Shown: one piece after another, positions 1-4,275 of the stretch
How the letters are laid out: each line of letters opens with the position of its first letter
How positions within the stretch are numbered: the first letter of the stretch is position 1
Made by a program: the position numbers and the translations under genes
NCBI GenBank assembly: GCA_900543175.1
Contig: UQQO01000139.1
Span: 1-5,401 of the forward strand
From: an uncultured Fusobacterium sp.
Lineage (GTDB): Bacteria > Fusobacteriota > Fusobacteriia > Fusobacteriales > Fusobacteriaceae
DNA length: 5,401 bases
Direction of reading: 5' to 3'
Notes under the pieces: generated by a model
The model's input: only the letters and a program-made list of their open reading frames with translations
The model's database searches: none
What the model was told of the DNA's origin: nothing

Positions 1-424
1 TTTTATTTCTTGTTTCTTCAGATACTTTATGATTTAAAGCAGGACCTTTGAGATTATTTTTTATTAATTTTTCTTTATCTTCCTGACTTTTTTCTTCCCA
101 ATGCTTTTTTCCACTTGCTTTTAACTTAGCAATAGTATCTTTTGAGATATTTCTAAGACAATCATTCACAACTGCTTTCTTAGAGTTATAATAAGGCTTT
201 AAATTTTCTATATAAAACAATTCTTTTTCATTAAGTTTATCAACACTTACAATCTCAACAATTTCAAATGTAAAGTTGTCTAATCCGTATTTTTGAAAAT
301 CTTTTGAAAGTTTTGTTTTTAATTTTTTTCTTTTATGCTCTTTAAATCTTTTTTCAATATTAATGCTTTGCCCTATATAAAAGTTTCCTGTAATATTATT
401 TGTAATTTTATAAATGCCTGTCAT
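1..424 (-). CDS. GIY-YIG homing endonuclease, intron-encoded, C-terminus cut by window edge
   Basis: The first 141 residues are visible and no stop is reached. The GIY-YIG nuclease domain occupies about residues 1-82: Gly3-Ile4-Tyr5, Tyr16-Ile17-Gly18, Arg26 and a following His30, the likely catalytic Glu68 in the helix around 64-73, and the closing Asn80 of a Tyr-Tyr-Asn. Residues about 124-141 (GPALNHKVSEETRNK) match the NUMOD3 DNA-binding repeat common in phage GIY-YIG homing enzymes. The ATG is chosen because it immediately precedes the GIY motif and has AAGGAG six bases upstream. Such enzymes cut intron-less copies of the host gene so that the intron is copied in; the target here would be intron-less recT. 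All visible catalytic residues are present, so it looks functional. A maturase role is unlikely for this family. Confidence 0.88.
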   Translation of the reverse strand, partial: MTGIYKITNNITGNFYIGQSINIEKRFKEHKRKKLKTKLSKDFQKYGLDNFTFEIVEIVSVDKLNEKELFYIENLKPYYNSKKAVVNDCLRNISKDTIAKLKASGKKHWEEKSQEDKEKLIKNNLKGPALNHKVSEETRNK

Positions 425-572
425 GTATTTCTCCTTAAATTTTTATAGCACGGTATTGCCTTTAAAATATGGAAGGTTTCACCGTTAGCACATAATCAAA
501 TATGCACACCTGTTTGGATAACAGTTCACGTAGTATACAACATATATTGCTATATGTCTGGGCAAAAGGTTT
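1..572 (-). mobile_element. Group I intron inserted in recT, 5' part only
   Basis: The recT frame ends in a stop directly after a conserved Gln-Leu-Gly, inside the conserved core of the protein. The RNA that follows has group I intron features instead of more recT. The last exon base is U (complement of 573). Exon GGGU pairs with intron GCCC (complement of 560-563), giving the U-G wobble at the 5' splice site. P2, P4 and P5 follow, and a GIY-YIG endonuclease frame starts in the expected P6 loop. This order matches the phage T4 td intron (subgroup IA2), which also carries a GIY-YIG endonuclease in P6. P7, P8, P9, the 3' splice site and the second recT exon must lie left of base 1 and cannot be checked. 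Splicing would restore a Gly-Tyr junction if exon 2 begins AU or AC, which is inferred from the family. Confidence 0.85.
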
Positions 573-576
573 ACCC
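450..576 (-). ncRNA. Group I intron 5' catalytic-core helices P1, P2, P4, P5
   Basis: Seen on the complement strand. P1 joins exon 573-576 with guide 560-563 across a 9-nt loop and contains the U-G wobble at the cleavage site. P2 is a perfect 7-bp helix (540-546 with 551-557) capped by GCAA, a GNRA tetraloop of the kind that makes tertiary contacts. P4 is ACGGU with ACCGU (481-485 with 450-454). P5 is CCUU with AAGG (473-476 with 459-462). The joining segments GAAA and CAAU closely resemble J4/5 and J5/4 of T4 td. The P3 5' strand should lie between about 486 and 540 but its partner is outside the window. Group I assignment is secure from P1 plus P4/P5; the IA2 subgroup is inferred by resemblance. 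Confidence 0.8.
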
Positions 577-909
577 TAATTGTAACTGACATTCAACAGT
601 ACCAAGTTTTGCATTTCTGAAAGGTATTAGATAGCATTGTCCTAGTACTCCTGGTTCTAATCCTAGCTGTGCTATTGTCATTAAGCTACCTAATAAGCTA
701 GGAACTGAACATTTAGCTAACTCAGGATTTTGTCTTACACAAGTAATTGCTATTCTAGTAAATCTATCACTATTTAAGTGCTTTGGAAGTGCTGCTGCAA
801 ACTGTGCTTTTCCAGCCTCTATAATGTCATATATTGTTTTCTCTTTCTTTTTCTCTGTAACTGCATTAGCAGCTTTTGCTAAACTATTTTTTGCTACTTT
901 AGTTTCCAT
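573..909 (-). CDS. recT: RecT single-strand annealing recombinase, exon 1 (N-terminal part)
   Basis: This frame encodes about 112 residues of RecT, a protein that binds single-stranded DNA and anneals homologous strands, normally working with a 5'-3' exonuclease. Recognisable family segments include YDIIEAGKAQFAAALPKHL (27-45), a TRIAITCVRQNPEL stretch (51-64), the SLLGSLMTIAQLGLEPG block (71-87), and YLIPF followed by VECQLQLG at the end. Full RecT proteins are roughly 270-300 residues, so about 60 percent is missing. The stop at 571-573 falls right after the Leu-Gly that in relatives continues into Tyr-Lys/Arg-Gly, which is best explained by the group I intron. An AGGAGG ribosome site precedes the ATG, and the exonuclease gene ends 26 bases upstream, giving the usual exonuclease-annealase pair. 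Without splicing the product would be a nonfunctional fragment. Confidence 0.88.
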
Positions 910-935
910 TTTATCCTCCTAAATTTTTATATTAA

Positions 936-2033
936 TTATGATACTTTTAAATAACTACTTGCTTTTATAGTTGTATACTCAGCTTCAACTTCTTTATAGA
1001 TCTTCATAATTTCAGGATTTTCAAGCTCCATTTTCTTTTTATCTATTGAACTTCTTTCAGTAGTTACAATAGTAAACTTAAAATCTCCAGCTTTAGCTTT
1101 TTTACAAGATTTTTCATTCATAGCTTTTAAAATCTCTTGCTCTATAAGTTTCTTTTTCTTCTCTAACTCTTCTATCTCTGATTTAATAGCTTTATACTCT
1201 TCACCCTTAATTGTTATCTCATCAAGCTCAAAAACCTCTTCATTTTCTTTCTCAGACTGTTCTAATAGATATTTTGAATATGAATCAGAGCCGTCAACCA
1301 TTGGAGGTATTTTTTTAAGAACATGATTTTTCCAAAAGTCATTAGCTCTCTCTTCAATAAGCTCTTGATCATCGAGATCTCTCTCAATGTAGAACTCTTT
1401 ATAATCATTTCCACCAATCAGGCAAGCTATATAAGCAAATCTCAAGCCTGTCACATACAAGTAATGCTGAACTTGTGCATAATATGACTGAGGCACTGTA
1501 TCACCTGTCCACTCATCTTTGTTATATGCAGATGTAGTTTTAAGCTCTATAACTCCGTATCTGTCAGTTTTAGCATCATAGAACATTCCATCGACATTTG
1601 CCACACATACACCTCTTTGAATTGTGTAAGGCACTGTGTAGCACTTCAATTCAGGATGTCTCTCAGCAAACTCTTCAAACACTACTTTCTCAAGTTTATG
1701 TCCAAAGTGTGTAAATCTATTATTCACACTCTTATTACCCTCAGTCTTGTCAATATAGACATCAATAGCAGACTTCCACTTATTGACTCCAAGGATAGCT
1801 CCTATGTCAGATCCTCCAACTCCTATCCCTCTTAGATCGTGCCATTGCTCTTGATTTTCATAAGAGTAAATTTTCACGATTGGAGGAACTATAGTTTTTA
1901 AATCTTCCTCAGTTAAATCTTTTTTATCCATTTCAGTTTTTTCAATAAGATCTTCAAGTTCAGCCTTTTTTAATTTGCTATAACCTTTTAAACCTAATGA
2001 TTTAGCTTTTTCTCTTAGCTCTTTAACAGTCAT
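936..2033 (-). CDS. YqaJ/lambda-type phage exonuclease with N-terminal SAP-like segment
   Basis: This 365-aa protein belongs to the YqaJ / lambda-exonuclease family of PD-(D/E)XK nucleases that resect double-stranded ends for RecT-type annealing. Residues 1-34 look like a SAP or Rho-N type helical DNA-binding motif (TVKELREKAKSLGL with KAELEDLI). The nuclease core begins at WHDLRGIGVGGSDIGAILG (64-82). It continues with Glu115 in the GHKLEKVVFEEF helix, Asp148 in NVDGM, and Glu163-x-Lys165 in IELKTT, all expected metal and catalytic positions, then the AQVQHYLYVTG helix near 186-196. Residues about 271-305 are a charged coiled-coil-like helix, and the last 50 residues resemble the common tail of these enzymes. 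The ATG has a GAGGTGA ribosome site. It lies directly upstream of recT in the same operon. No key residue appears lost. Confidence 0.9.
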   Translation of the reverse strand: MTVKELREKAKSLGLKGYSKLKKAELEDLIEKTEMDKKDLTEEDLKTIVPPIVKIYSYENQEQWHDLRGIGVGGSDIGAILGVNKWKSAIDVYIDKTEGNKSVNNRFTHFGHKLEKVVFEEFAERHPELKCYTVPYTIQRGVCVANVDGMFYDAKTDRYGVIELKTTSAYNKDEWTGDTVPQSYYAQVQHYLYVTGLRFAYIACLIGGNDYKEFYIERDLDDQELIEERANDFWKNHVLKKIPPMVDGSDSYSKYLLEQSEKENEEVFELDEITIKGEEYKAIKSEIEELEKKKKLIEQEILKAMNEKSCKKAKAGDFKFTIVTTERSSIDKKKMELENPEIMKIYKEVEAEYTTIKASSYLKVS

Positions 2034-2060
2034 AAAGACTCACCTCTTTTTTAAATTTTT

Positions 2061-2092
2061 GACATGGCTCTCATCAGCGTGAGAGCTGTGTT
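2061..2092. repeat. Intergenic hairpin between early-operon genes
   Basis: A perfect 7-bp inverted repeat, GCTCTCA (2067-2073) with TGAGAGC (2080-2086), surrounds a 6-base loop. If read as plus-strand RNA the helix extends to 13 bp through G-U pairs (2061-2066 with 2087-2092). On the minus strand, which is the operon direction, the extension is interrupted by mismatches. No T-run follows in either direction, so it is a poor terminator. A closely similar hairpin occurs at 2757-2779. It fills most of the gap between the zinc-knuckle gene and the exonuclease gene and might influence RNA stability or processing. Confidence 0.6.
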
Positions 2093-2098
2093 AAAAAC

Positions 2099-2365
2099 TT
2101 AAATTTCTTTTATCTCATATGAATCACCATCTTCTATGCAGCTATCTACAAACTCTTGTAAACAGCTTTTACATAGATAGATATTGAATTTCATTCCATT
2201 TTTATAATTGCTATTCCAGTAGAAAACTTCATAATCAGCTTCATGTTCTCCACATTCGCAGAAAGTTTTCTCTTCCTCAAAGTCATCCTCGTATGGACCT
2301 AGTCTATGAGCTTTTGCATAATCATCAGCTATGCTAGGACCGTCAAAGTCATTATGCCAACTCAT
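2099..2365 (-). CDS. Hypothetical phage protein with CxC...CxxC zinc-knuckle-like motif
   Basis: This is a small acidic protein of 88 residues with no family I recognise. Cys36 and Cys38 (followed by His41), then Cys65 and Cys68, form a CxC...CxxC arrangement separated by about 26 residues. That is suitable for one structural zinc ion between beta strands (YEVFYW and FNIYLC). The N-terminus is rich in Asp/Glu. Its start codon shares one base with the stop of the upstream membrane-protein gene (TAATG), which suggests translational coupling, and a GAGGTGA ribosome site lies inside the end of that gene. Placement just before the exonuclease suggests an accessory role in early phage functions, but nothing in the sequence states what it is. 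Confidence 0.75.
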   Translation of the reverse strand: MSWHNDFDGPSIADDYAKAHRLGPYEDDFEEEKTFCECGEHEADYEVFYWNSNYKNGMKFNIYLCKSCLQEFVDSCIEDGDSYEIKEI

Positions 2366-2640
2366 TACTCGTCACCTCTCATTCCAAGGTACATATCCAG
2401 CATTAAAGGAAGTAACATAATCATCACTTCTCCCCCAAATGCAAGATACCCTCTTTGGATATAAGCGTGAATCATAGCTGCTATTGTTACAAAGAAAGCT
2501 AAGACATATGCTTTAACTATATTTCTCTTTAAAAATTTAGGTAACTTTTCACCAAACAACTCAGACATTTTATTTAATATCTTGTCTGATACAGGCTCTA
2601 ACTTATCATTTGCTCTTTTTAATATCTCTATAACTCTCAT
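2365..2640 (-). CDS. Hypothetical two-helix membrane protein
   Basis: This 91-aa protein has a charged amphipathic N-terminal region (1-40) followed by two predicted membrane spans, about residues 42-61 (VKAYVLAFFVTIAAMIHAY) and 66-86, and a short acidic end. Both termini are likely on the same side of the membrane. It has no signal peptide and no recognisable catalytic motif. The ATG is supported by GGGAGGA just upstream, and its stop overlaps the start of the next gene. Small two-span proteins are common in phage early operons, with roles such as superinfection exclusion or host membrane modification. A late-type holin is possible by topology but unlikely in this recombination operon. The plus-strand promoter at 2658-2686 sits just upstream of its start, so opposing transcription could affect its expression. 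Confidence 0.78.
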   Translation of the reverse strand: MRVIEILKRANDKLEPVSDKILNKMSELFGEKLPKFLKRNIVKAYVLAFFVTIAAMIHAYIQRGYLAFGGEVMIMLLPLMLDMYLGMRGDE

Positions 2641-2657
2641 AAGTTCCTCCCAAAAAT

Positions 2658-2686
2658 TTGACTTTTTGATATATACTTGTTATACT
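2658..2686 (+). promoter_or_regulatory. Strong plus-strand promoter for the small toxin-like RNA
   Basis: The -35 element TTGACT (2658-2663) and -10 element TATACT (2681-2686) are separated by exactly 17 bases, and TG at 2679-2680 region gives an extended -10 (TGTTATACT). Transcription should begin near 2693. It faces away from and overlaps the 5' leader of the minus-strand membrane-protein gene. The terminator at 2966-2985 would end this transcript at about 290 nt. Confidence 0.75.
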
Positions 2687-2719
2687 GTTGATGTAAGGTA
2701 CCTACTCGAAGGGGCTTTG

Positions 2720-2847
2720 CAACTGAGATAGTATTTTTAAAAATGTTGATGAAATAGGCTCTCACTCCGCCGTGGGAGCTTATTTTATGTTCATAAGGTG
2801 TCAACAGCCTTGTGAGCATAAGTAAACTATCTCAGGAGGTTGAGGGA
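2720..2847 (+). ncRNA. Structured 5' leader that can mask the ribosome site of the 34-aa peptide
   Basis: A perfect 10-bp helix joins CTGAGATAGT (2723-2732) with ACTATCTCAG (2826-2835) and ends inside the AGGAGG ribosome site (2834-2839). An alternative register adds CAAC (2720-2723) with GTTG (2839-2842), looping out GGAG. This helix closes a domain with two stacked hairpins. The first is up to 15 bp (2751-2765 with 2772-2786, loop TCCGCC). The second is 13 bp (2786-2798 with 2808-2820, 9-base loop). The first hairpin is followed by CTTATTTTATG, so it could also act as a weak attenuator. The density of pairing is far above chance for an AT-rich intergenic region and supports a functional regulatory RNA. 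Pairings are read by eye; no energy calculation was made. Confidence 0.7.
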
Positions 2848-2952
2848 ATGAACATTGTTATTTCCAATCCTGTATTTAACTTTGATGGCGGGGCTATTCT
2901 TTTACTTGGAATAGTTATCATTGTTATTTGTTGGATTAAGCATCGTAAGTAA
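2848..2952 (+). CDS. 34-aa hydrophobic peptide, candidate type I toxin
   Basis: A short frame with an ideal AGGAGG ribosome site (2834-2839) eight bases before its ATG. The peptide has a polar N-terminal third (MNIVISNPVFNFDGG), one strongly hydrophobic helix (about 16-30, AILLLGIVIIVICWI) and a basic tail, Lys-His-Arg-Lys. That is the form of type I toxin peptides such as Fst, Ldr or the prophage toxins of clostridia, which insert in the inner membrane. I see no clear sequence match to a named toxin. It has its own promoter and terminator, a leader that can occlude its ribosome site, and a second complementary element after the stop codon. No dedicated antisense RNA promoter was found, but the minus-strand early operon transcript would be fully antisense to it. 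Alternatives are a small regulatory or lysis-related membrane peptide. Confidence 0.68.
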   Translation: MNIVISNPVFNFDGGAILLLGIVIIVICWIKHRK

Positions 2953-2963
2953 TCCCTTACCTC
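2953..2963 (+). promoter_or_regulatory. 3' anti-ribosome-site element for the 34-aa peptide
   Basis: TCCCTTACCTC directly after the stop codon is complementary to 2836-2847, which covers the ribosome site and start-codon upstream region: AGGGA with TCCCT, one G-U pair, one bulged U, then GAGGT with ACCTC. This gives 11 pairs. Fold-back of the mRNA 3' end onto the ribosome site is a known silencing mode in full-length type I toxin mRNAs. It competes with the 5' leader helix and with a local hairpin (2945-2949 with 2956-2960). Confidence 0.55.
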
Positions 2964-2965
2964 AT

Positions 2966-2985
2966 ACCCTTCGGGGTCTTTTTTT
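2966..2985 (+). terminator. Rho-independent terminator of the small RNA
   Basis: ACCC (2966-2969) and GGGT (2974-2977) enclose a TTCG tetraloop, an exceptionally stable C(UUCG)G cap, followed by a run of seven T after one C (2979-2985). The stem is short but the loop and T-run make a convincing plus-strand terminator, 14 bases after the peptide stop. It lies just beyond the stop codon of the opposing 57-aa gene and has no T-run in the minus direction. Confidence 0.72.
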
Positions 2986-2989
2986 ATTT

Positions 2990-3163
2990 CTAGGCTGTAT
3001 AATTCTCTAATTTTTCCGCCATGCTTTTGATTATTGCCCAAAGATATTGATTATCTGGGAACTCATTAACCTCAAGTTCGCTATAAGCATCTTTTTTCAA
3101 TTCCTCACATTCAATTTCAAAATATTCTAACTTTTCAATAATGTTTTCAACTAAGTTTCTCAT
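2990..3163 (-). CDS. Hypothetical 57-aa acidic protein, first gene of the early operon
   Basis: The frame starts at an ATG preceded by a strong AAGGAGG site and ends in TAG. The product (begins MRNLVENIIEKLEYFEIECE) is acidic, with 14 Asp/Glu against 6 Lys/Arg, and appears helical throughout, with a probable break at FPDNQYLW (35-42). No domain is recognised. Its position as the first gene after the immunity control region, opposite the repressor, is where phages often encode small regulators such as Cro or antirepressor-like proteins. However, no helix-turn-helix is visible, so that role is not claimed. Support is the ribosome site, the fit to the operon layout and a stop placed just short of the opposing terminator. 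Confidence 0.72.
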   Translation of the reverse strand: MRNLVENIIEKLEYFEIECEELKKDAYSELEVNEFPDNQYLWAIIKSMAEKLENYTA

Positions 3164-3181
3164 TATTTTTCCTCCTTATTT

Positions 3182-3193
3182 TGCAATATCGCA
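3182..3193 (-). promoter_or_regulatory. Operator-like site 1 in the early-operon leader
   Basis: On the complement strand this reads TGCGATATTGCA, an imperfect inverted repeat that matches site 2 at 11 of 12 bases. Both have a TTAA/TTAAT flank. It lies about 60-70 bases downstream of the predicted early start point, so a bound repressor could block elongation or loop to site 2, about 95 bp away. It is probably bound by the XRE repressor encoded at 3352-3810. Confidence 0.6.
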
Positions 3194-3260
3194 TTAAACT
3201 AATTAAAAAAAATAAGATTTTATGTCACTTTTATTCAATTGGTCTTATCTTTATAAATTT

Positions 3261-3289
3261 ATTTTAGCACATTAATTGCGATAATGCAA
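3261..3289 (-). promoter_or_regulatory. Early (lytic-direction) promoter, leftward
   Basis: Complement-strand -35 TTGCAT (3284-3289) and -10 TAAAAT (3261-3266) are separated by 17 bases. TG one base before the -10 makes an extended -10 (TGCTAAAAT). Transcription should begin near 3254, leaving a leader of about 90 nt before the 57-aa gene. Operator-like site 2 covers the -35 element, so repressor binding would block this promoter. Confidence 0.68.
3277..3288 (+). promoter_or_regulatory. Operator-like site 2 over the early promoter -35
   Basis: TGCGATAATGCA is a partial dyad set in the longer ATTGC-6-GCAAT inverted repeat (3275-3290). It overlaps the -35 of the leftward promoter and lies between the two divergent start points. 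Together with sites 1 and 3 it gives the consensus TGCGATAWTGCA. Binding by the neighbouring XRE repressor is inferred from position. Confidence 0.65.
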
Positions 3290-3298
3290 TAGTATTTT

Positions 3299-3327
3299 TT
3301 GTGTTTTCGCAAACTTTAGATTATAAT
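3299..3327 (+). promoter_or_regulatory. Repressor (lysogeny) promoter, rightward
   Basis: A perfect -10 TATAAT (3322-3327) lies 17 bases after TTGTGT (3299-3304). The start point would be near 3334, so the mRNA leader is very short and the AGAGGTGAT ribosome site of the repressor is almost at the 5' end. It is back-to-back with the leftward early promoter. Confidence 0.68.
3300..3311 (-). promoter_or_regulatory. Degenerate operator-like site 3 over the repressor promoter
   Basis: The complement reads TGCGAAAACACA, matching site 2 at 9 of 12 bases with one half-site (TGCGA) intact. It overlaps the -35 of the repressor promoter and its centre is 23 bp, about two helical turns, from that of site 2. 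The weaker match suggests lower-affinity autoregulation, as in other phage repressor promoters. Confidence 0.45.
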
Positions 3328-3351
3328 TAAATTAAAAGAGGTGATATATTT

Positions 3352-3810
3352 ATGCTTGAAAAGAATAAAGAAGTTGGAAAATTATTGAAAGAAAAAAGAA
3401 AAGAATTAGGTTATAGCCTTGAAGATGTTCAAATGATCTTAAAGAAAGATTTTAATATAGAATTAGACAGTAGTAATATTTCAAGATATGAAAATGGTAC
3501 TGTAAAAAATATGAATGCTGCTTACTTAAGGGCATTATGTAAAGCCAATAAAATAAATTATATACCTATTTTTAAAGAGCTTGGATATATTGATCCAGAT
3601 GATGAAAGATTAGATCATCTTAATAAAAGAGAGATAGCACAATATGAAAAAGTAATAAATGCAGCTACTTTATTATTCAATGATGAAAATGCTAGCGATG
3701 AAGATAAACAAAAAGTTATGATGGCTATAAATGAAATGTTCTTTAGAAGTAAAGAAATCAACAAAGAAAAATATGCTCATAAGTCGGATAAAAAAGAAGA
3801 AAAAAAATAG
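3352..3810 (+). CDS. XRE-family phage repressor (ImmR/CI-like)
   Basis: This 152-aa protein has an N-terminal helix-turn-helix of the XRE/Cro-CI family, about residues 8-78. Helix 1 is KLLKEKRKELGYSLEDVQ, and the recognition helix with the typical SSNISRYENGTVKN follows (40-53). The rest (about 85-152) is helical and ends in a Lys/Glu-rich tail. There is no LexA-type S24 peptidase domain, so it cannot self-cleave. The metalloprotease encoded just downstream is the likely inactivator, as for ImmR of ICEBs1. Divergent placement from the early operon and the operator-like sites at both promoters indicate that it maintains lysogeny and regulates itself. The ATG has an AGAGGTGAT site seven bases upstream. 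Confidence 0.9.
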   Translation: MLEKNKEVGKLLKEKRKELGYSLEDVQMILKKDFNIELDSSNISRYENGTVKNMNAAYLRALCKANKINYIPIFKELGYIDPDDERLDHLNKREIAQYEKVINAATLLFNDENASDEDKQKVMMAINEMFFRSKEINKEKYAHKSDKKEEKK

Positions 3811-3821
3811 GTGTGATGTGT

Positions 3822-4238
3822 ATGGATATTAAAAGAAGGGTTAAAAACCTAGAAAAGAAATATGGCACAAGAAATCCATACTCATTATGTTCTATGTTAA
3901 AAATAGAAATCTTTTATTTAGATCTTGGGGACATAAAAGGGATTTATAAAAAGATACTGGGGAATAAATTTATTGTTATAAATGAGAAGTTAGATGAGTT
4001 TTGCCAAAAGGTTGTATTAGCTCATGAACTTGGACATGCTATTTTACATAATTCTAAAGAGGTACAGGCTTTAAAAGACTATGACTTGTTTCCTAGGTTA
4101 AATAATAAAATAGAGTTAGAAGCTAACACTTTCGCTGCTGAACTATTGATTGATGATAACTATATTGATGACTATATAGAGAATCCAAGCTTAGATATTA
4201 GACTACTGGAGCAGTTGAGAGAGTTGAAGAAAAGATAA
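3822..4238 (+). CDS. ImmA/IrrE-family metalloprotease
   Basis: This protein (138 aa from this start) has the zinc-protease motif HELGH at residues 68-72 within VVLAHELGHAILH, and a downstream IELEANTFAAELLI segment whose Glu100 fits the third ligand of the family (E-A-x-x-F-A). ImmA-type proteases cleave the adjacent XRE repressor after DNA damage or peptide signalling to induce the element. Only 11 bases separate it from the repressor stop, and they are co-transcribed. Three in-frame starts exist: GTG 3813, ATG 3816 and ATG 3822. I chose 3822 because AGGTG at 3809-3813 is then eight bases upstream, while the earlier starts would overlap the ribosome site. It is compact compared with IrrE, which has an extra C-terminal GAF-like domain. 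Confidence 0.9.
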   Translation: MDIKRRVKNLEKKYGTRNPYSLCSMLKIEIFYLDLGDIKGIYKKILGNKFIVINEKLDEFCQKVVLAHELGHAILHNSKEVQALKDYDLFPRLNNKIELEANTFAAELLIDDNYIDDYIENPSLDIRLLEQLRELKKR

Positions 4239-4252
4239 TACAATTTTATAAT
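4224..4252 (+). promoter_or_regulatory. Promoter for the cargo gene pair, inside the end of immA
   Basis: TTGAAG (4224-4229) and a perfect TATAAT (4247-4252) are separated by 17 bases. The -35 lies in the last codons of the metalloprotease gene. Transcription would begin near 4259, giving a 17-nt leader before the ATG at 4276. No terminator separates the pair from the immunity operon, so read-through expression is also possible. Confidence 0.6.
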
Positions 4253-4275
4253 TAATTTTTAAATTGGGGAATTTT

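Noticed and set aside
571..909. A complete small RecT-like protein of 112 residues
   Set aside because: The stop falls in the conserved RecT core and coincides with a group I 5' splice site, so an interrupted exon explains it better than a natural short protein.
1617..1835. Open frame of 72 codons on the plus strand
   Set aside because: It lies entirely antisense to the well-supported exonuclease core, has no ribosome site and no recognisable protein pattern.
2776..2804. Dedicated antisense promoter for the toxin-like RNA
   Set aside because: A perfect TTGACA exists on the minus strand (2799-2804), but no acceptable -10 occurs at 15-19 bases; the nearest TAAAAT is only 11 bases away.
2637..2819. 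Open frame of 60 codons on the minus strand
   Set aside because: It has no ribosome site, its sequence is the complement of the paired leader hairpins and promoter, and it would overlap the start of the real membrane-protein gene.
2832..3041. Open frame of 69 codons on the minus strand
   Set aside because: It starts inside the 57-aa gene in another frame, lacks a ribosome site and runs antisense to the 34-aa peptide and its terminator. The 57-aa frame with AAGGAGG is the better gene.
3164..3351. Small gene in the repressor/early intergenic region
   Set aside because: I see no start codon with a ribosome site giving a sensible frame; divergent promoters and operator-like repeats account for the region.
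4264..4275. TTG start extending the nucleotidyltransferase-like protein by four residues
   Set aside because: The GGGGA ribosome site lies within this extension and is well placed for the ATG at 4276.
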